Assembly (NCBI RefSeq): GCF_000027225.1
Contig: NC_013892.1
Span: forward strand, 2,170,001-2,234,000
Direction of reading: 5' to 3'
DNA length: 64,000 nt
DNA from: Xenorhabdus bovienii SS-2004
GTDB taxonomy: Bacteria > Pseudomonadota > Gammaproteobacteria > Enterobacterales > Enterobacteriaceae
Notes under the pieces: generated by a model
Databases searched by the model: none
What the model saw: the letters and a program-made list of their open reading frames with translations, nothing else
Told to the model about the DNA's origin: nothing
Translations under genes and position numbers: made by a program
Shown: positions 1-7,348 of the stretch, piece after piece
Position numbering within the stretch: position 1 is the first letter of the stretch
Layout of the letters: each line of letters begins with the position of its first letter

Positions 1-920
1 TATTCTAAATACTCACTTGAGTGGCCAATTTTTTTTTCAAAAAGCAGGGCAATTCCTTCATGAATACACATTCCTCTTGAATCACCGACAGGTTGCCCAC
101 GAAATTGTCTTGGTAATCGACTTTCATAAGAGGCATGTCCCATTTCATGCATAATGGCTGAAATACTTAAGATAATATTATCTGGTTTGAAATAGCTACA
201 AACTCTGATATCACCGGATATTCCACCAGTAAAAGGATGGACACTCTCATCGAGTCTTCCTGTCCTAAAATCAAATTTCATTTCTAACATTAGTTTTTTT
301 GCAAATTTTTGTTGTTGATATTTAGGAATTATTGGCCAGTTATTTTTTTCTTTTGGTAATCTGTTTCTTATAGATGTAAAGTTGGCTGTGAATGATTCTA
401 TTTGATTGAATATAGGGAGAATGAAATGATCTCTTAACCCAGGCTGGTGTTGTTCTAATAGTGCATCATAAGCGCTTATATTTAGGCTATCTCCAAATGA
501 GTACGCCATTTCTCGTGTTAGTGTAATTAATTCTTCAAAAGATTTTTCAAGAGCTTGCTGATCAGTTTGATTGGCTTGAAGGTGCCAGACTTTCTCGCAT
601 TTCATGGTTGCTTGTGTAAGTCGATTTACTAAATTTTCAGGTATTTGGGTTGCCATAGTATGTAATCGGTATATTTCTCTCATATTAGCTTTTTGCCAAT
701 CATTTAACTGGGTAATATCAATGCAATTTAGAAGTTCAGTAATTTCCTGGCTTGCTAGTATTTCATGTTGCATAGTACTGAGTAGTGATATTTGTTCTGA
801 TCTCAATAGATGGCTACGTATGGGCATCATTGTTCTTTTATCCCAATGTAGGACCATGCTGGCACCATATAGTGAATTCCATTTCTCCATTAATTTCTCT
901 AACTTTTTATAATATTTCAT
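1..920 (-). CDS. M32 family metallocarboxypeptidase (carboxypeptidase Taq type), C-terminus beyond window
   Basis: Reading leftward from an ATG at 918-920, the frame stays open to the window edge, giving 306 codons of a family whose members are usually about 500 residues. The zinc motif H258-E-M-G-H262 is visible, and E288 in an HE pair lies 30 residues after H258, the spacing of the third zinc ligand in M32 enzymes. An HPFTGG segment precedes it, as in the family. M32 enzymes remove C-terminal residues from peptides with broad specificity in the cytoplasm, and no signal peptide is seen here. The start is one base after the stop of the upstream beta-propeller gene, and its GAGGTG ribosome site lies inside that gene's last codons, so translation is probably coupled. 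Family assignment is firm; the substrate is unknown. Confidence 0.85.
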   Translation of the reverse strand, partial: MKYYKKLEKLMEKWNSLYGASMVLHWDKRTMMPIRSHLLRSEQISLLSTMQHEILASQEITELLNCIDITQLNDWQKANMREIYRLHTMATQIPENLVNRLTQATMKCEKVWHLQANQTDQQALEKSFEELITLTREMAYSFGDSLNISAYDALLEQHQPGLRDHFILPIFNQIESFTANFTSIRNRLPKEKNNWPIIPKYQQQKFAKKLMLEMKFDFRTGRLDESVHPFTGGISGDIRVCSYFKPDNIILSISAIMHEMGHASYESRLPRQFRGQPVGDSRGMCIHEGIALLFEKKIGHSSEYLE

Positions 921-921
921 T

Positions 922-2067
922 TTACACCTCATCCCATTGATAAATATATACTTTATTCCAATGTGAACCAATAATTAAATAGCCTTCTTCAGTGATAAGA
1001 GGTGCTGAATGTATTCCTGTGGGAGCGGTAATTTTCCAGCGAAACTCTCCATTTTTATGATTATGACAATGTACTGATTCAGCAAAATGGTTAGGATCAT
1101 CAGTTGTACCCACAAATATTGGATCGCCATTGGGGAGGGAAGAAAATGGAGTATACACAAAACGGGTTCCTACATAATATTTCCATAATATATCAGTAGT
1201 TATAAGATCAATCCCATAAATATTTTTATCATCGCTACCTATTGTTGCTATATGTTGGTATCCAATGGATGGGCAAGAAACAATAAATCCTCCTGTTTGA
1301 TGGATTGTACGTATTCTACCTGTAATTATATCAAAAATGATAATTTGACCATTCTCTTCGGTACCTATGATACCCGTATTAATACTGTAATCTAAGGCAG
1401 CGCTACCTTCAAATCTTCCTTCATTGGCAACTTCCCAAATTGTAGTACCGAATTTGTCAATACAAATTAATATCTTGTTAGTTCCAAAAATAATATTTCC
1501 TTCGGATGTTAAAGCTGGTGAACTATAAATATCATCTATAATATTTTTTTCAAAATCTCGCTTCCATATTAATTCTCCATTATTTATATTGATTGCGTAC
1601 ATAGAGTGATCGTAACTACCAGCATAAACAATTCCATTTTTTTCATCTATTGTAGGTGTGGAATGGAAAGCGTCATAAGCATTGAATTGCCATAGGCAAT
1701 GTCCATGGGCAGAGATCATTCTTAGGGTAGCGTCTTCTCCTCCGATAATGAAATCTCCATTTCTTGTTACTGCTGGGGAACTATAAATAGGGCCATTTGT
1801 TTTTAATTGCCAAATTTTCTGAAATGTTTTTAGATGGTAACAATAAATATATCCATCATAACAACTTATGATGAATTTATTATTTCCAATGTAGCCAGGA
1901 ATACTCCATATACGTTCATTAAGATTTATCTCACCACATATTTTAGGCGGTTCTGTATAATTATATCGGATGGTAGACCATTTTTTTTTGATACTTCTTA
2001 GTGATTGCTTGTTTTTATACCAGGTGTTTTTTAGATGTAAATTGAATATATTTAGGTTATATGTCAT
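922..2067 (-). CDS. PQQ-type beta-propeller repeat protein, cytosolic
   Basis: The 381-residue protein is built of roughly 40-residue repeats of the PQQ/BamB kind. Each has a 'SSPA/STPT' turn, a hydrophobic strand such as 'IIGGED' or 'VYAGSYD', then 'YAIN..G..IWK'. I count about seven blades from residue 50 to the end, so a closed propeller is likely. There is no signal peptide, which is unusual because most PQQ-repeat proteins are periplasmic dehydrogenases or the BamB lipoprotein. Periplasmic dehydrogenase features such as a cytochrome domain or vicinal cysteine pair are absent. It sits between an ArsH-like flavoprotein and an M32 carboxypeptidase on the same strand and is translationally coupled to the latter. 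The gene is visibly AT-rich. Function is unknown: it could be a scaffold or a binding protein for a peptide or redox partner. Confidence 0.75.
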   Translation of the reverse strand: MTYNLNIFNLHLKNTWYKNKQSLRSIKKKWSTIRYNYTEPPKICGEINLNERIWSIPGYIGNNKFIISCYDGYIYCYHLKTFQKIWQLKTNGPIYSSPAVTRNGDFIIGGEDATLRMISAHGHCLWQFNAYDAFHSTPTIDEKNGIVYAGSYDHSMYAININNGELIWKRDFEKNIIDDIYSSPALTSEGNIIFGTNKILICIDKFGTTIWEVANEGRFEGSAALDYSINTGIIGTEENGQIIIFDIITGRIRTIHQTGGFIVSCPSIGYQHIATIGSDDKNIYGIDLITTDILWKYYVGTRFVYTPFSSLPNGDPIFVGTTDDPNHFAESVHCHNHKNGEFRWKITAPTGIHSAPLITEEGYLIIGSHWNKVYIYQWDEV

Positions 2068-2194
2068 TATGTTTCCTTATATGAAAATATTAGCTTTCGT
2101 TACAAGAAACTATGTTTAAATTATAATATTTTATTATTGGTCTATCCTAGAATTAAAATTCTAGATGATCTTAGTTATCTAGGATAGATCTTTA

Positions 2195-2866
2195 TTATTT
2201 ATGGCGTTCTGAATATCTATCTAAAAAATATTGACGTTTGTCGCGTAATGTTAGAGTAAATTTTAGTAACTCTTCCATAACATCTATAAGTCTATCGTAA
2301 TAAGATGATGTTCTCATACGACCTGTCTCTTCAAATTCAAGAAAAGCTTGAGATACAGATAAATGGTTAGGGATAGTGAACATACGCATATATCTGCCTA
2401 TTGTTCGTAATTGATTAACAACGTTAAAAGATTGCCCCCCTCCATTGACTTGCAGTACTGCTAATGTCTTACCTTGTGTAGGACATGAAAGATTTGTCTC
2501 TAGTGTGACCCAGTCTAATTGTGATTTGAATACTGCGCTAATGGAACCATGATGTTCTGGAGAGCACCAGACTTGCCCCTCTGACCATTGCATTAATTGT
2601 TGTAATTCAACGACTTTATTATGGGAGTCAGCAGTAGTATCTGGTAAGGGGAGGTAAAAGGGATCAAAGATTCTTGTTTCAGCTCCCAGAGAATTCAGTA
2701 AAAGAGCTGCTTCTTGAACGAGTAAACGACTAAAAGAAGGTGTTCTGTTAGAACCATATAAAAGTAAAATGCGGGCTTTATGTGAAAAATCTTGCTGTTT
2801 ATCCAATAGATCTAAGGAAATGATATCTGGTAACGCATGAGCCAAATTTGGTAAAATATTTGTCAT
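2195..2866 (-). CDS. arsH: ArsH family NADPH-dependent FMN reductase
   Basis: This 223-residue flavodoxin-fold protein matches ArsH along its length. It has an FMN phosphate loop 'LLYGSNRTPSFSR', the 'EGQVWCSPEHHGS' segment and the 'GGGQSFNVVNQLR' motif, and the C-terminal part 'AFLEFEETGRM...YYDRL' is also typical. ArsH enzymes reduce FMN-linked substrates with NADPH, and some oxidise trivalent organoarsenicals. No arsR, arsB or arsC gene is nearby. It leads a leftward gene set with the beta-propeller gene 127 bases downstream, so a role other than arsenic resistance, such as redox tailoring of a small molecule, is possible (inference). Family confidence is high; the symbol reflects family rather than proven function. 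Confidence 0.8.
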   Translation of the reverse strand: MTNILPNLAHALPDIISLDLLDKQQDFSHKARILLLYGSNRTPSFSRLLVQEAALLLNSLGAETRIFDPFYLPLPDTTADSHNKVVELQQLMQWSEGQVWCSPEHHGSISAVFKSQLDWVTLETNLSCPTQGKTLAVLQVNGGGQSFNVVNQLRTIGRYMRMFTIPNHLSVSQAFLEFEETGRMRTSSYYDRLIDVMEELLKFTLTLRDKRQYFLDRYSERHK

Positions 2867-3002
2867 CGATTTTTCCCAATAAGTTCATTAATATTTAATT
2901 TTTTTAAAATTAACTTTGATTTTTATTAATACAATAATGTTATATACTTTCTCATAATAGTTGTATGCCCGTCATTTGTTACCTAATTATCAATTTTATT
3001 AT

Positions 3003-3018
3003 TGTGATATTAATCACG
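3003..3018. promoter_or_regulatory. candidate CRP-binding site upstream of the arsH-like operon
   Basis: The 16-mer TGTGATATTAATCACG matches the CRP consensus TGTGA-N6-TCACA at nine of ten positions. It lies about 140 bases upstream of the arsH-like start in an AT-rich promoter-like gap, between that operon and the IS1 remnant. It suggests catabolite control of the accessory operon. Binding is inferred from sequence alone. Confidence 0.45.
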
Positions 3019-3073
3019 GTTTTTCCATTGAATTAATTAAATTTAGCAGCTTCAGCACCCTTATATTAAATAT

Positions 3074-3737
3074 ACTCGTTTAATGTACGCAAACACTGAA
3101 CAGGTAAGGCTGGCTTCCCTCGCTACTATTGCAAAGGCTGCCAAAGAACCTTTCAACTCAACTATCGTTACAACGGCCATAAACCGGGTATGAAAGAAAA
3201 AATTGTGGATATGGCAATGAATGGCTCTGGCGGGAGAGACACAGGCCGTGTATTAGGTCTCGGTATCAATACGGTGATGCGGACATTAAAAAACTCTCGC
3301 CAAAACAAGTAACATCGCGACAGATCGCTTATGACGATGTCACACTTATCTGTGAATTGGATGAGCAGTGGTTTTTTATAGGCAATAAAAAACAACGTCA
3401 TTGGCTTTGGTATGCTTTTGATACGAAAAGGAAACAAGTCATCGCCCATGTCTTTGGCCCCCGAACGGATGCAACCTGCCGAAAATTGCTCAACTTATTG
3501 GTGCCTTTTAATATTCGTTTCATCACGACCGATAACGGGGGAAGCTATGCCAGAGAAGTGGTGCCGGAAAAACATCTGGTAGGCAAAATTTTTACCCAAT
3601 GTATAGAGCGGCATAATCTCAATCTGCGAATTCATATCAAGAGGTTGGCAAGAAGAACCATTTGTTACTCACGTTAAATGGAAATCCACGAAAAACTCAT
3701 TGGCACATATATATTGAAAAACATCATTACAACCCTT
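3074..3737 (+). pseudogene. IS1-family transposase remnant (insA + insB), broken
   Basis: Conceptual translation gives the InsA zinc-ribbon and helix-turn-helix part ('RYYCKGCQRTFQLNYRYNG', then 'MAMNGSGGRDTGRVLG') ending in a stop near 3312. InsB follows from about 3316, with 'ELDEQWFFIGNKKQRHWLWY', 'HVFGPRTDATCRKLL' and 'FITTDNGGSY'. Damage is visible: a TGA near 3096 replaces the glycine expected in 'VRKHGTGKAG', the first half of InsA is missing, and InsB is interrupted by a TAA at 3675. A two-base insertion in a TA run near 3706 then separates 'MEIHEKLIGTY' from the normal C-terminus 'IEKHHY'. Neither terminal inverted repeat is recognisable. The element cannot make a functional transposase. 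Confidence 0.85.
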
Positions 3738-4360
3738 TGGGTCATGACCAAATACTCCAACTCCTGTCGCTAAAGGAATGTTTGGTCAGCATGGATGTGG
3801 CAGGGACACAAACCAAGATTACCGAGATGATTTTAGCGAAATTAGCCGATTACTTATTAGCAGTCAAAGAGAACCAGCCCTCATTATCAGCGGAAGTCAC
3901 GACGCAATTTCAGACCTTTTGGCATAATACGCCTGAGGACATTGTTGGGTTAGGTTTTTATGAAGAATTTGATACCCAATACGGAAGCAAAGATCATCGC
4001 AGTCTAATCAGAGCGAGTTGCGAAAGGAAAGGAATATGATTTTGTGAGATTTTTTATCAGTAGCCAACTAATGAGAATGCAAGGCAAGCCCTGAAAGCGA
4101 CTCGAATGCACTGGTTTGTGGAGAATCAACTTCATTGGATATTAGACATTGCGTTCAGAGAAGATCAACTTCAGGCTCGGATGGGGTATGCTGGGAAAAA
4201 TTTAGCCCTCATAAGAAAATGGATTTTGAATATGCTAAAACAGAATACCTCCCGAAAATTAAGTTTGGAGAACAAACGTAGATTATGTTGTTTGAGTGAT
4301 GATTACTTACTTGAATCTTTTGGGTGTTTCTAAAATAGACGTTTATGCGTTAGCCCTGGG
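3738..4360 (+). pseudogene. ISAs1-family (H-repeat-associated) transposase remnant
   Basis: Starting right after the IS1 remnant, the sequence encodes pieces of an ISAs1/YdcC-type DDE transposase. These are 'LSLKECLVSMDVAGTQTKI' with 'DYLLAVKENQPSL' (to about 4039), then out of frame 'HWFVENQLHWILDIAFREDQ' with 'NLALIRKWILNML' (4106-4333). The N-terminal third and the segment between the two parts are missing or frameshifted. A probable terminal inverted repeat lies near 4345-4358 (GCGTTAGCCCTGGG). The left end is lost where it abuts the IS1 fragment, suggesting nested insertion followed by deletion. It is non-functional. Confidence 0.85.
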
Positions 4361-4430
4361 CAGTTATTGTATGTAAGGTGTTTGTTTGTTAAAGCCACTG
4401 AATATTTTTTGAAAAATTGGAAATAACGCT

Positions 4431-4772
4431 ATGAAAGATCCTATTCGCAATGCCTCATTGTCTGCGGTAAAAGTGGCGAGTGAAATTGCGTATAATTATG
4501 TCAGTGAGGTTCGAAACCAACGAGTATTTCCCGATTCTGACGCTTTATCGGGTCTACAGAATCTTGATGGGGCATTACCTCAAAATGGAACGGATTGCCA
4601 ACAAGTGCTTGTGCAGCTCCATAAGTACGGCTCGCCCGCGACGGTAGCGACAACAGGAGGCCGATATTTCGGTTTGGTTGTTGGTGGTTCAACGCCGGCA
4701 GATATTCAACGTAGCTTGAAAGCGATTGCTGATGCAATTGATGAGGTTAAGCGTTTAAACAGAATGCTATGA
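4431..4772 (+). pseudogene. internally deleted PLP-dependent (group II-like) decarboxylase/aminotransferase remnant
   Basis: The 113-residue frame is intact but much too short for its family, which is normally about 450-480 residues. Residues 1-93 resemble the N-terminus of pyridoxal-phosphate decarboxylases of the aromatic/diaminobutyrate group, with the signature region 'YGSPATVATTGGRYFGLVVG' then 'GSTPA'. The last 20 residues ('ADIQRSLKAIADAIDEVKRL') look like the family's C-terminal helix. The whole PLP-binding core, including the lysine, is absent, so a large in-frame deletion has joined the two ends. It lies just after the ISAs1 remnant, which may have caused the loss. A residual small protein could still be made, but catalysis is excluded. 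Confidence 0.6.
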
Positions 4773-4796
4773 GATATTTAGTGTCTGTGAAAACCA

Positions 4797-4820
4797 AAAT
4801 CCGCGCCATAGCGCGGATTT
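4797..4820. terminator. bidirectional terminator hairpin between the decarboxylase remnant and ychF
   Basis: AAATCCGCGC, a CATA loop, then GCGCGGATTT forms a GC-rich stem with A and T flanks on the two sides. It lies between convergent genes, so it can serve both strands. Confidence 0.75.
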
Positions 4821-4879
4821 TAAAGGAGTTCTCACAGGGTCGAGATAACGTGAGATCTGATAAAGACAGAATCGTTTAA

Positions 4880-5971
4880 TCAGACGTTAAACAAGAAGTT
4901 CATCACATCGCCATCTTTAACGATGTAGTCTTTACCTTCAGCACGCATTTTGCCGGCTTCTTTCGCGCCTTGTTCACCTTTGTAATTGATGAAATCTTCA
5001 AACGCGATGGTTTGGGCACGGATAAAGCCTTTTTCGAAGTCGGTGTGGATTTTACCCGCTGCCTGTGGCGCTGTGGCACCAATCGGAATCGTCCATGCGC
5101 GAACTTCTTTCACGCCAGCGGTGAAGTAAGTTTGCAGGTTCAGTAATTGATAACCAGCGCGAATGACACGGTTCAGACCCGGTTCTTCCAGACCCAGTTC
5201 AGCCATGAATTCTTCACGGTCGCCATCTTCCAGCTCAGCGATATCTGATTCAATAGCAGCGCAAACCGGAACAACCACAGAACCTTCTGTTTCTGCAATG
5301 GCGCGAACGGTATCAAGATGTGGATTATTCTCAAAACCATCCTCATTGACGTTGGCAATGTACATGGTTGGTTTCAAAGTCAGGAAGCTGAGGTAGCGAA
5401 TCGCCGCTTTTTCTTCAGCACTCAGGTCTAAGGCGCGTAGCATACCGGCCTGCTCAAGGTGAGGAAGACATTTTTCCAGCGCATCCAATTCTGTTTTAGC
5501 ATCTTTATCGCCACCTTTAGCTTTTTTCTGAACGCGGTGGATAGCACGTTCACAGGTATCCAAATCCGCCAGTGCCAGTTCGGTATTGATAATCTCGATG
5601 TCTGAGGCTGGATCAACCTGACCGGAAACGTGAATGATATTGTCGTTTTCGAAGCAACGCACAACGTGACCGATAGCTTCTGTTTCACGAATATTGGTCA
5701 GGAATTGATTACCCAGACCTTCGCCTTTTGAGGCACCTTTCACCAGACCTGCAATATCTACGAATTCCATCGTGGTTGGCAGTATGCGCTGGGGTTTGAC
5801 GATTTCAGCTAATTGGTCGAGACGTGGGTCTGGCATCGGTACAACACCGGTGTTTGGCTCGATAGTGCAGAAAGGGAAGTTTGCTGCTTCGATACCTGCT
5901 TTGGTCAGCGCATTGAATAATGTAGATTTCCCAACGTTAGGCAGGCCAACGATACCGCATTTGAATCCCAT
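4880..5971 (-). CDS. ychF: redox-regulated ribosome-associated ATPase YchF (OLA1 family)
   Basis: The 363 residues equal the usual length. The G1/Walker A loop 'GLPNVGKST' is at residues 9-17, with a switch region '[19 protein letters not shown]'. The nucleotide-specifying motif is 'NVNE' rather than NKxD, which in this family gives ATP instead of GTP preference. A coiled-coil insertion follows, then a C-terminal TGS domain. YchF is a cytosolic P-loop NTPase that binds ribosomes and modulates translation and oxidative-stress responses. It lies 112 bases downstream of pth on the same strand, the conserved enterobacterial arrangement, so the two are probably co-transcribed. Identification is secure. 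Confidence 0.97.
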   Translation of the reverse strand: MGFKCGIVGLPNVGKSTLFNALTKAGIEAANFPFCTIEPNTGVVPMPDPRLDQLAEIVKPQRILPTTMEFVDIAGLVKGASKGEGLGNQFLTNIRETEAIGHVVRCFENDNIIHVSGQVDPASDIEIINTELALADLDTCERAIHRVQKKAKGGDKDAKTELDALEKCLPHLEQAGMLRALDLSAEEKAAIRYLSFLTLKPTMYIANVNEDGFENNPHLDTVRAIAETEGSVVVPVCAAIESDIAELEDGDREEFMAELGLEEPGLNRVIRAGYQLLNLQTYFTAGVKEVRAWTIPIGATAPQAAGKIHTDFEKGFIRAQTIAFEDFINYKGEQGAKEAGKMRAEGKDYIVKDGDVMNFLFNV

Positions 5972-6083
5972 ATGTTTATCACCTTAAATCACTTATAAAC
6001 CAACAGACAAGATGCCTGTCGGTGAGTTATACAAAATGGGCGCTATTATACACGCAATAATCAGCTGCGCCACGCACTGCCTG

Positions 6084-6674
6084 TTAAGCTCCTGCTCTAA
6101 AGGCATGCAGACGGTTAATGGCCTTGTTCATGCCTTCTTTCATCAGAATATCAGTACAGCTCAGTGCTTCATCAATGGCTTCATCGATTAGCTTCTGCTC
6201 ACTGGCAGGAGGCTTGCCAAGTACAAAACCCACTACTTTATTTTTGTCACCCGGATGGCCGATGCCAATGCGCAGACGGTGAAAGTTAGGGTTATTACTG
6301 AACTTGTTCTGAATGTCTTTCAAACCGTTATGGCCACCGTTACTGCCCCCCAGTTTCATTTTTGCTACGCCGGGTGGCAGATCAAGCTCATCGTGTGCGA
6401 CCAGAATTTCATCCGGCTGGATGCGGTAGAATCCGGCGAGAGCAAGAACTGATTTACCGCTGAGGTTCATGAAAGTTGTTGGCACCAGCAGGCGAACATC
6501 TTGCCCATTCAGATTGATACGGGCGGTATAGCCGAAAAATTTACTCTCTTCTTTCAGGGGCTGTCTGTGGCGTTGGGCTAACAAATCGACAAACCATGCT
6601 CCGGCATTATGTCTGGTCTGTGCGTATTCAGCCCCAGGGTTTGCCAGACCAACGATTAATTTTATGTTACTCAC
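6084..6674 (-). CDS. pth: peptidyl-tRNA hydrolase
   Basis: Pth frees tRNA from peptidyl-tRNA that has dropped off the ribosome. The sequence shows '[19 protein letters not shown]' with catalytic His22 (His20 in E. coli), the substrate-binding 'PTTFMNLSG', '[11 protein letters not shown]' with the conserved Asp, and 'GGHNGL'. I chose a GTG start at 6672-6674, giving 196 residues, because homologues begin at 'SNIKLIVGL'. An upstream in-frame ATG at 6746 would add 24 residues unlike any Pth. The ribosome site is weak. It heads a two-gene unit with ychF and is divergent from ychH, as in E. coli. Confidence 0.95.
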   Translation of the reverse strand: MSNIKLIVGLANPGAEYAQTRHNAGAWFVDLLAQRHRQPLKEESKFFGYTARINLNGQDVRLLVPTTFMNLSGKSVLALAGFYRIQPDEILVAHDELDLPPGVAKMKLGGSNGGHNGLKDIQNKFSNNPNFHRLRIGIGHPGDKNKVVGFVLGKPPASEQKLIDEAIDEALSCTDILMKEGMNKAINRLHAFRAGA

Positions 6675-7006
6675 AGTCTTAGTTCGCTTATTGGCAATAA
6701 AATAAAAAAAGGGGTTTAGTTTACCTGCCTCAAGGCTTGAGTACAAAATTCATTATGATATTGAAAGGAAAGGGGCGTTATTCCTTAATAGTTGTTCAAT
6801 GTGTTAAACATGGATGTTAAGTAATTGTTATTAATTCCCCCTCAGGTGAAGTGTAAAAATGCGTTGAGATTTATACAACTTGTGATCGCCGCCGCAATAA
6901 CCTTTTAGATAATAAGGCTATAATATAACCAAGGATGTGTCTACTTTCGTGCTTTTGAGTTCGTTTCGTTTGCAAATTGAGTTCAGAAAAGTATTGGAGG
7001 TTGGTG
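6675..7006. other. pth/ychH divergent intergenic region
   Basis: This 332-base AT-rich gap holds the divergent promoters. A CRP-like half-site (TTGTGATCGC near 6881) lies about 125 bases upstream of ychH, which is a CRP-controlled gene in E. coli, but the second half-site is poor. I see no other gene. Confidence 0.4.
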
Positions 7007-7282
7007 ATGAAACGTAAAAATGCTTTCATTCTCGGTAACATTTTTATGGGGTTAGGGATGGCGGCAATGCTGATTAGTCTGTCTTTTGTACTGCTCAGTC
7101 ATGTGTTTAGTTTAGACCAGTCTGGATTTGCCACAGGTATCTCACTGATGGGTTTATTTGTTGGTGCATTGGTTTGGTTGGCAGGTGCCAGTATCGGTGG
7201 GCGTGAGCAGGTTAGTGATAAGTATTGGTGGTTGAAGAATTATGACGAGCGTTATCGCCGTAAAAAACACAGAACATCATGA
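7007..7282 (+). CDS. ychH: stress-induced inner membrane protein YchH
   Basis: The 91-residue protein matches YchH (about 92 residues). 'MKRKNAFILGNIFMGLGMA' runs into the first of two membrane helices, the second is 'GLFVGALVWLAGA', and the tail 'REQVSDKYWWLKNYDERYRRK' is typical. The ATG at 7007 is preceded by GGAGG at 6996-7000; a TTG 30 bases upstream is in frame but is not used by homologues. It is monocistronic and divergent from pth, as in E. coli. It is a small general-stress inner-membrane protein of unknown biochemical role. Confidence 0.92.
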   Translation: MKRKNAFILGNIFMGLGMAAMLISLSFVLLSHVFSLDQSGFATGISLMGLFVGALVWLAGASIGGREQVSDKYWWLKNYDERYRRKKHRTS

Positions 7283-7305
7283 TTTTTATATTATTATTTA
7301 TATCT

Positions 7306-7341
7306 AGGCAAGGCGGTTATTGATGACCACCTTGCCTTTTT
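7306..7341. terminator. terminator between ychH and the autotransporter lipase
   Basis: AGGCAAGGCGGT and ACCACCTTGCCT pair around a short loop, followed on the plus strand by TTTTTG. It ends ychH and may also act on the convergent lipase gene. Confidence 0.8.
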
Positions 7342-7348
7342 GCTTATA

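Noticed and set aside
604..912. 102-residue frame on the plus strand
   Set aside because: It is antisense to the M32 carboxypeptidase, which has zinc-site motifs; the plus-strand product has no recognisable family.
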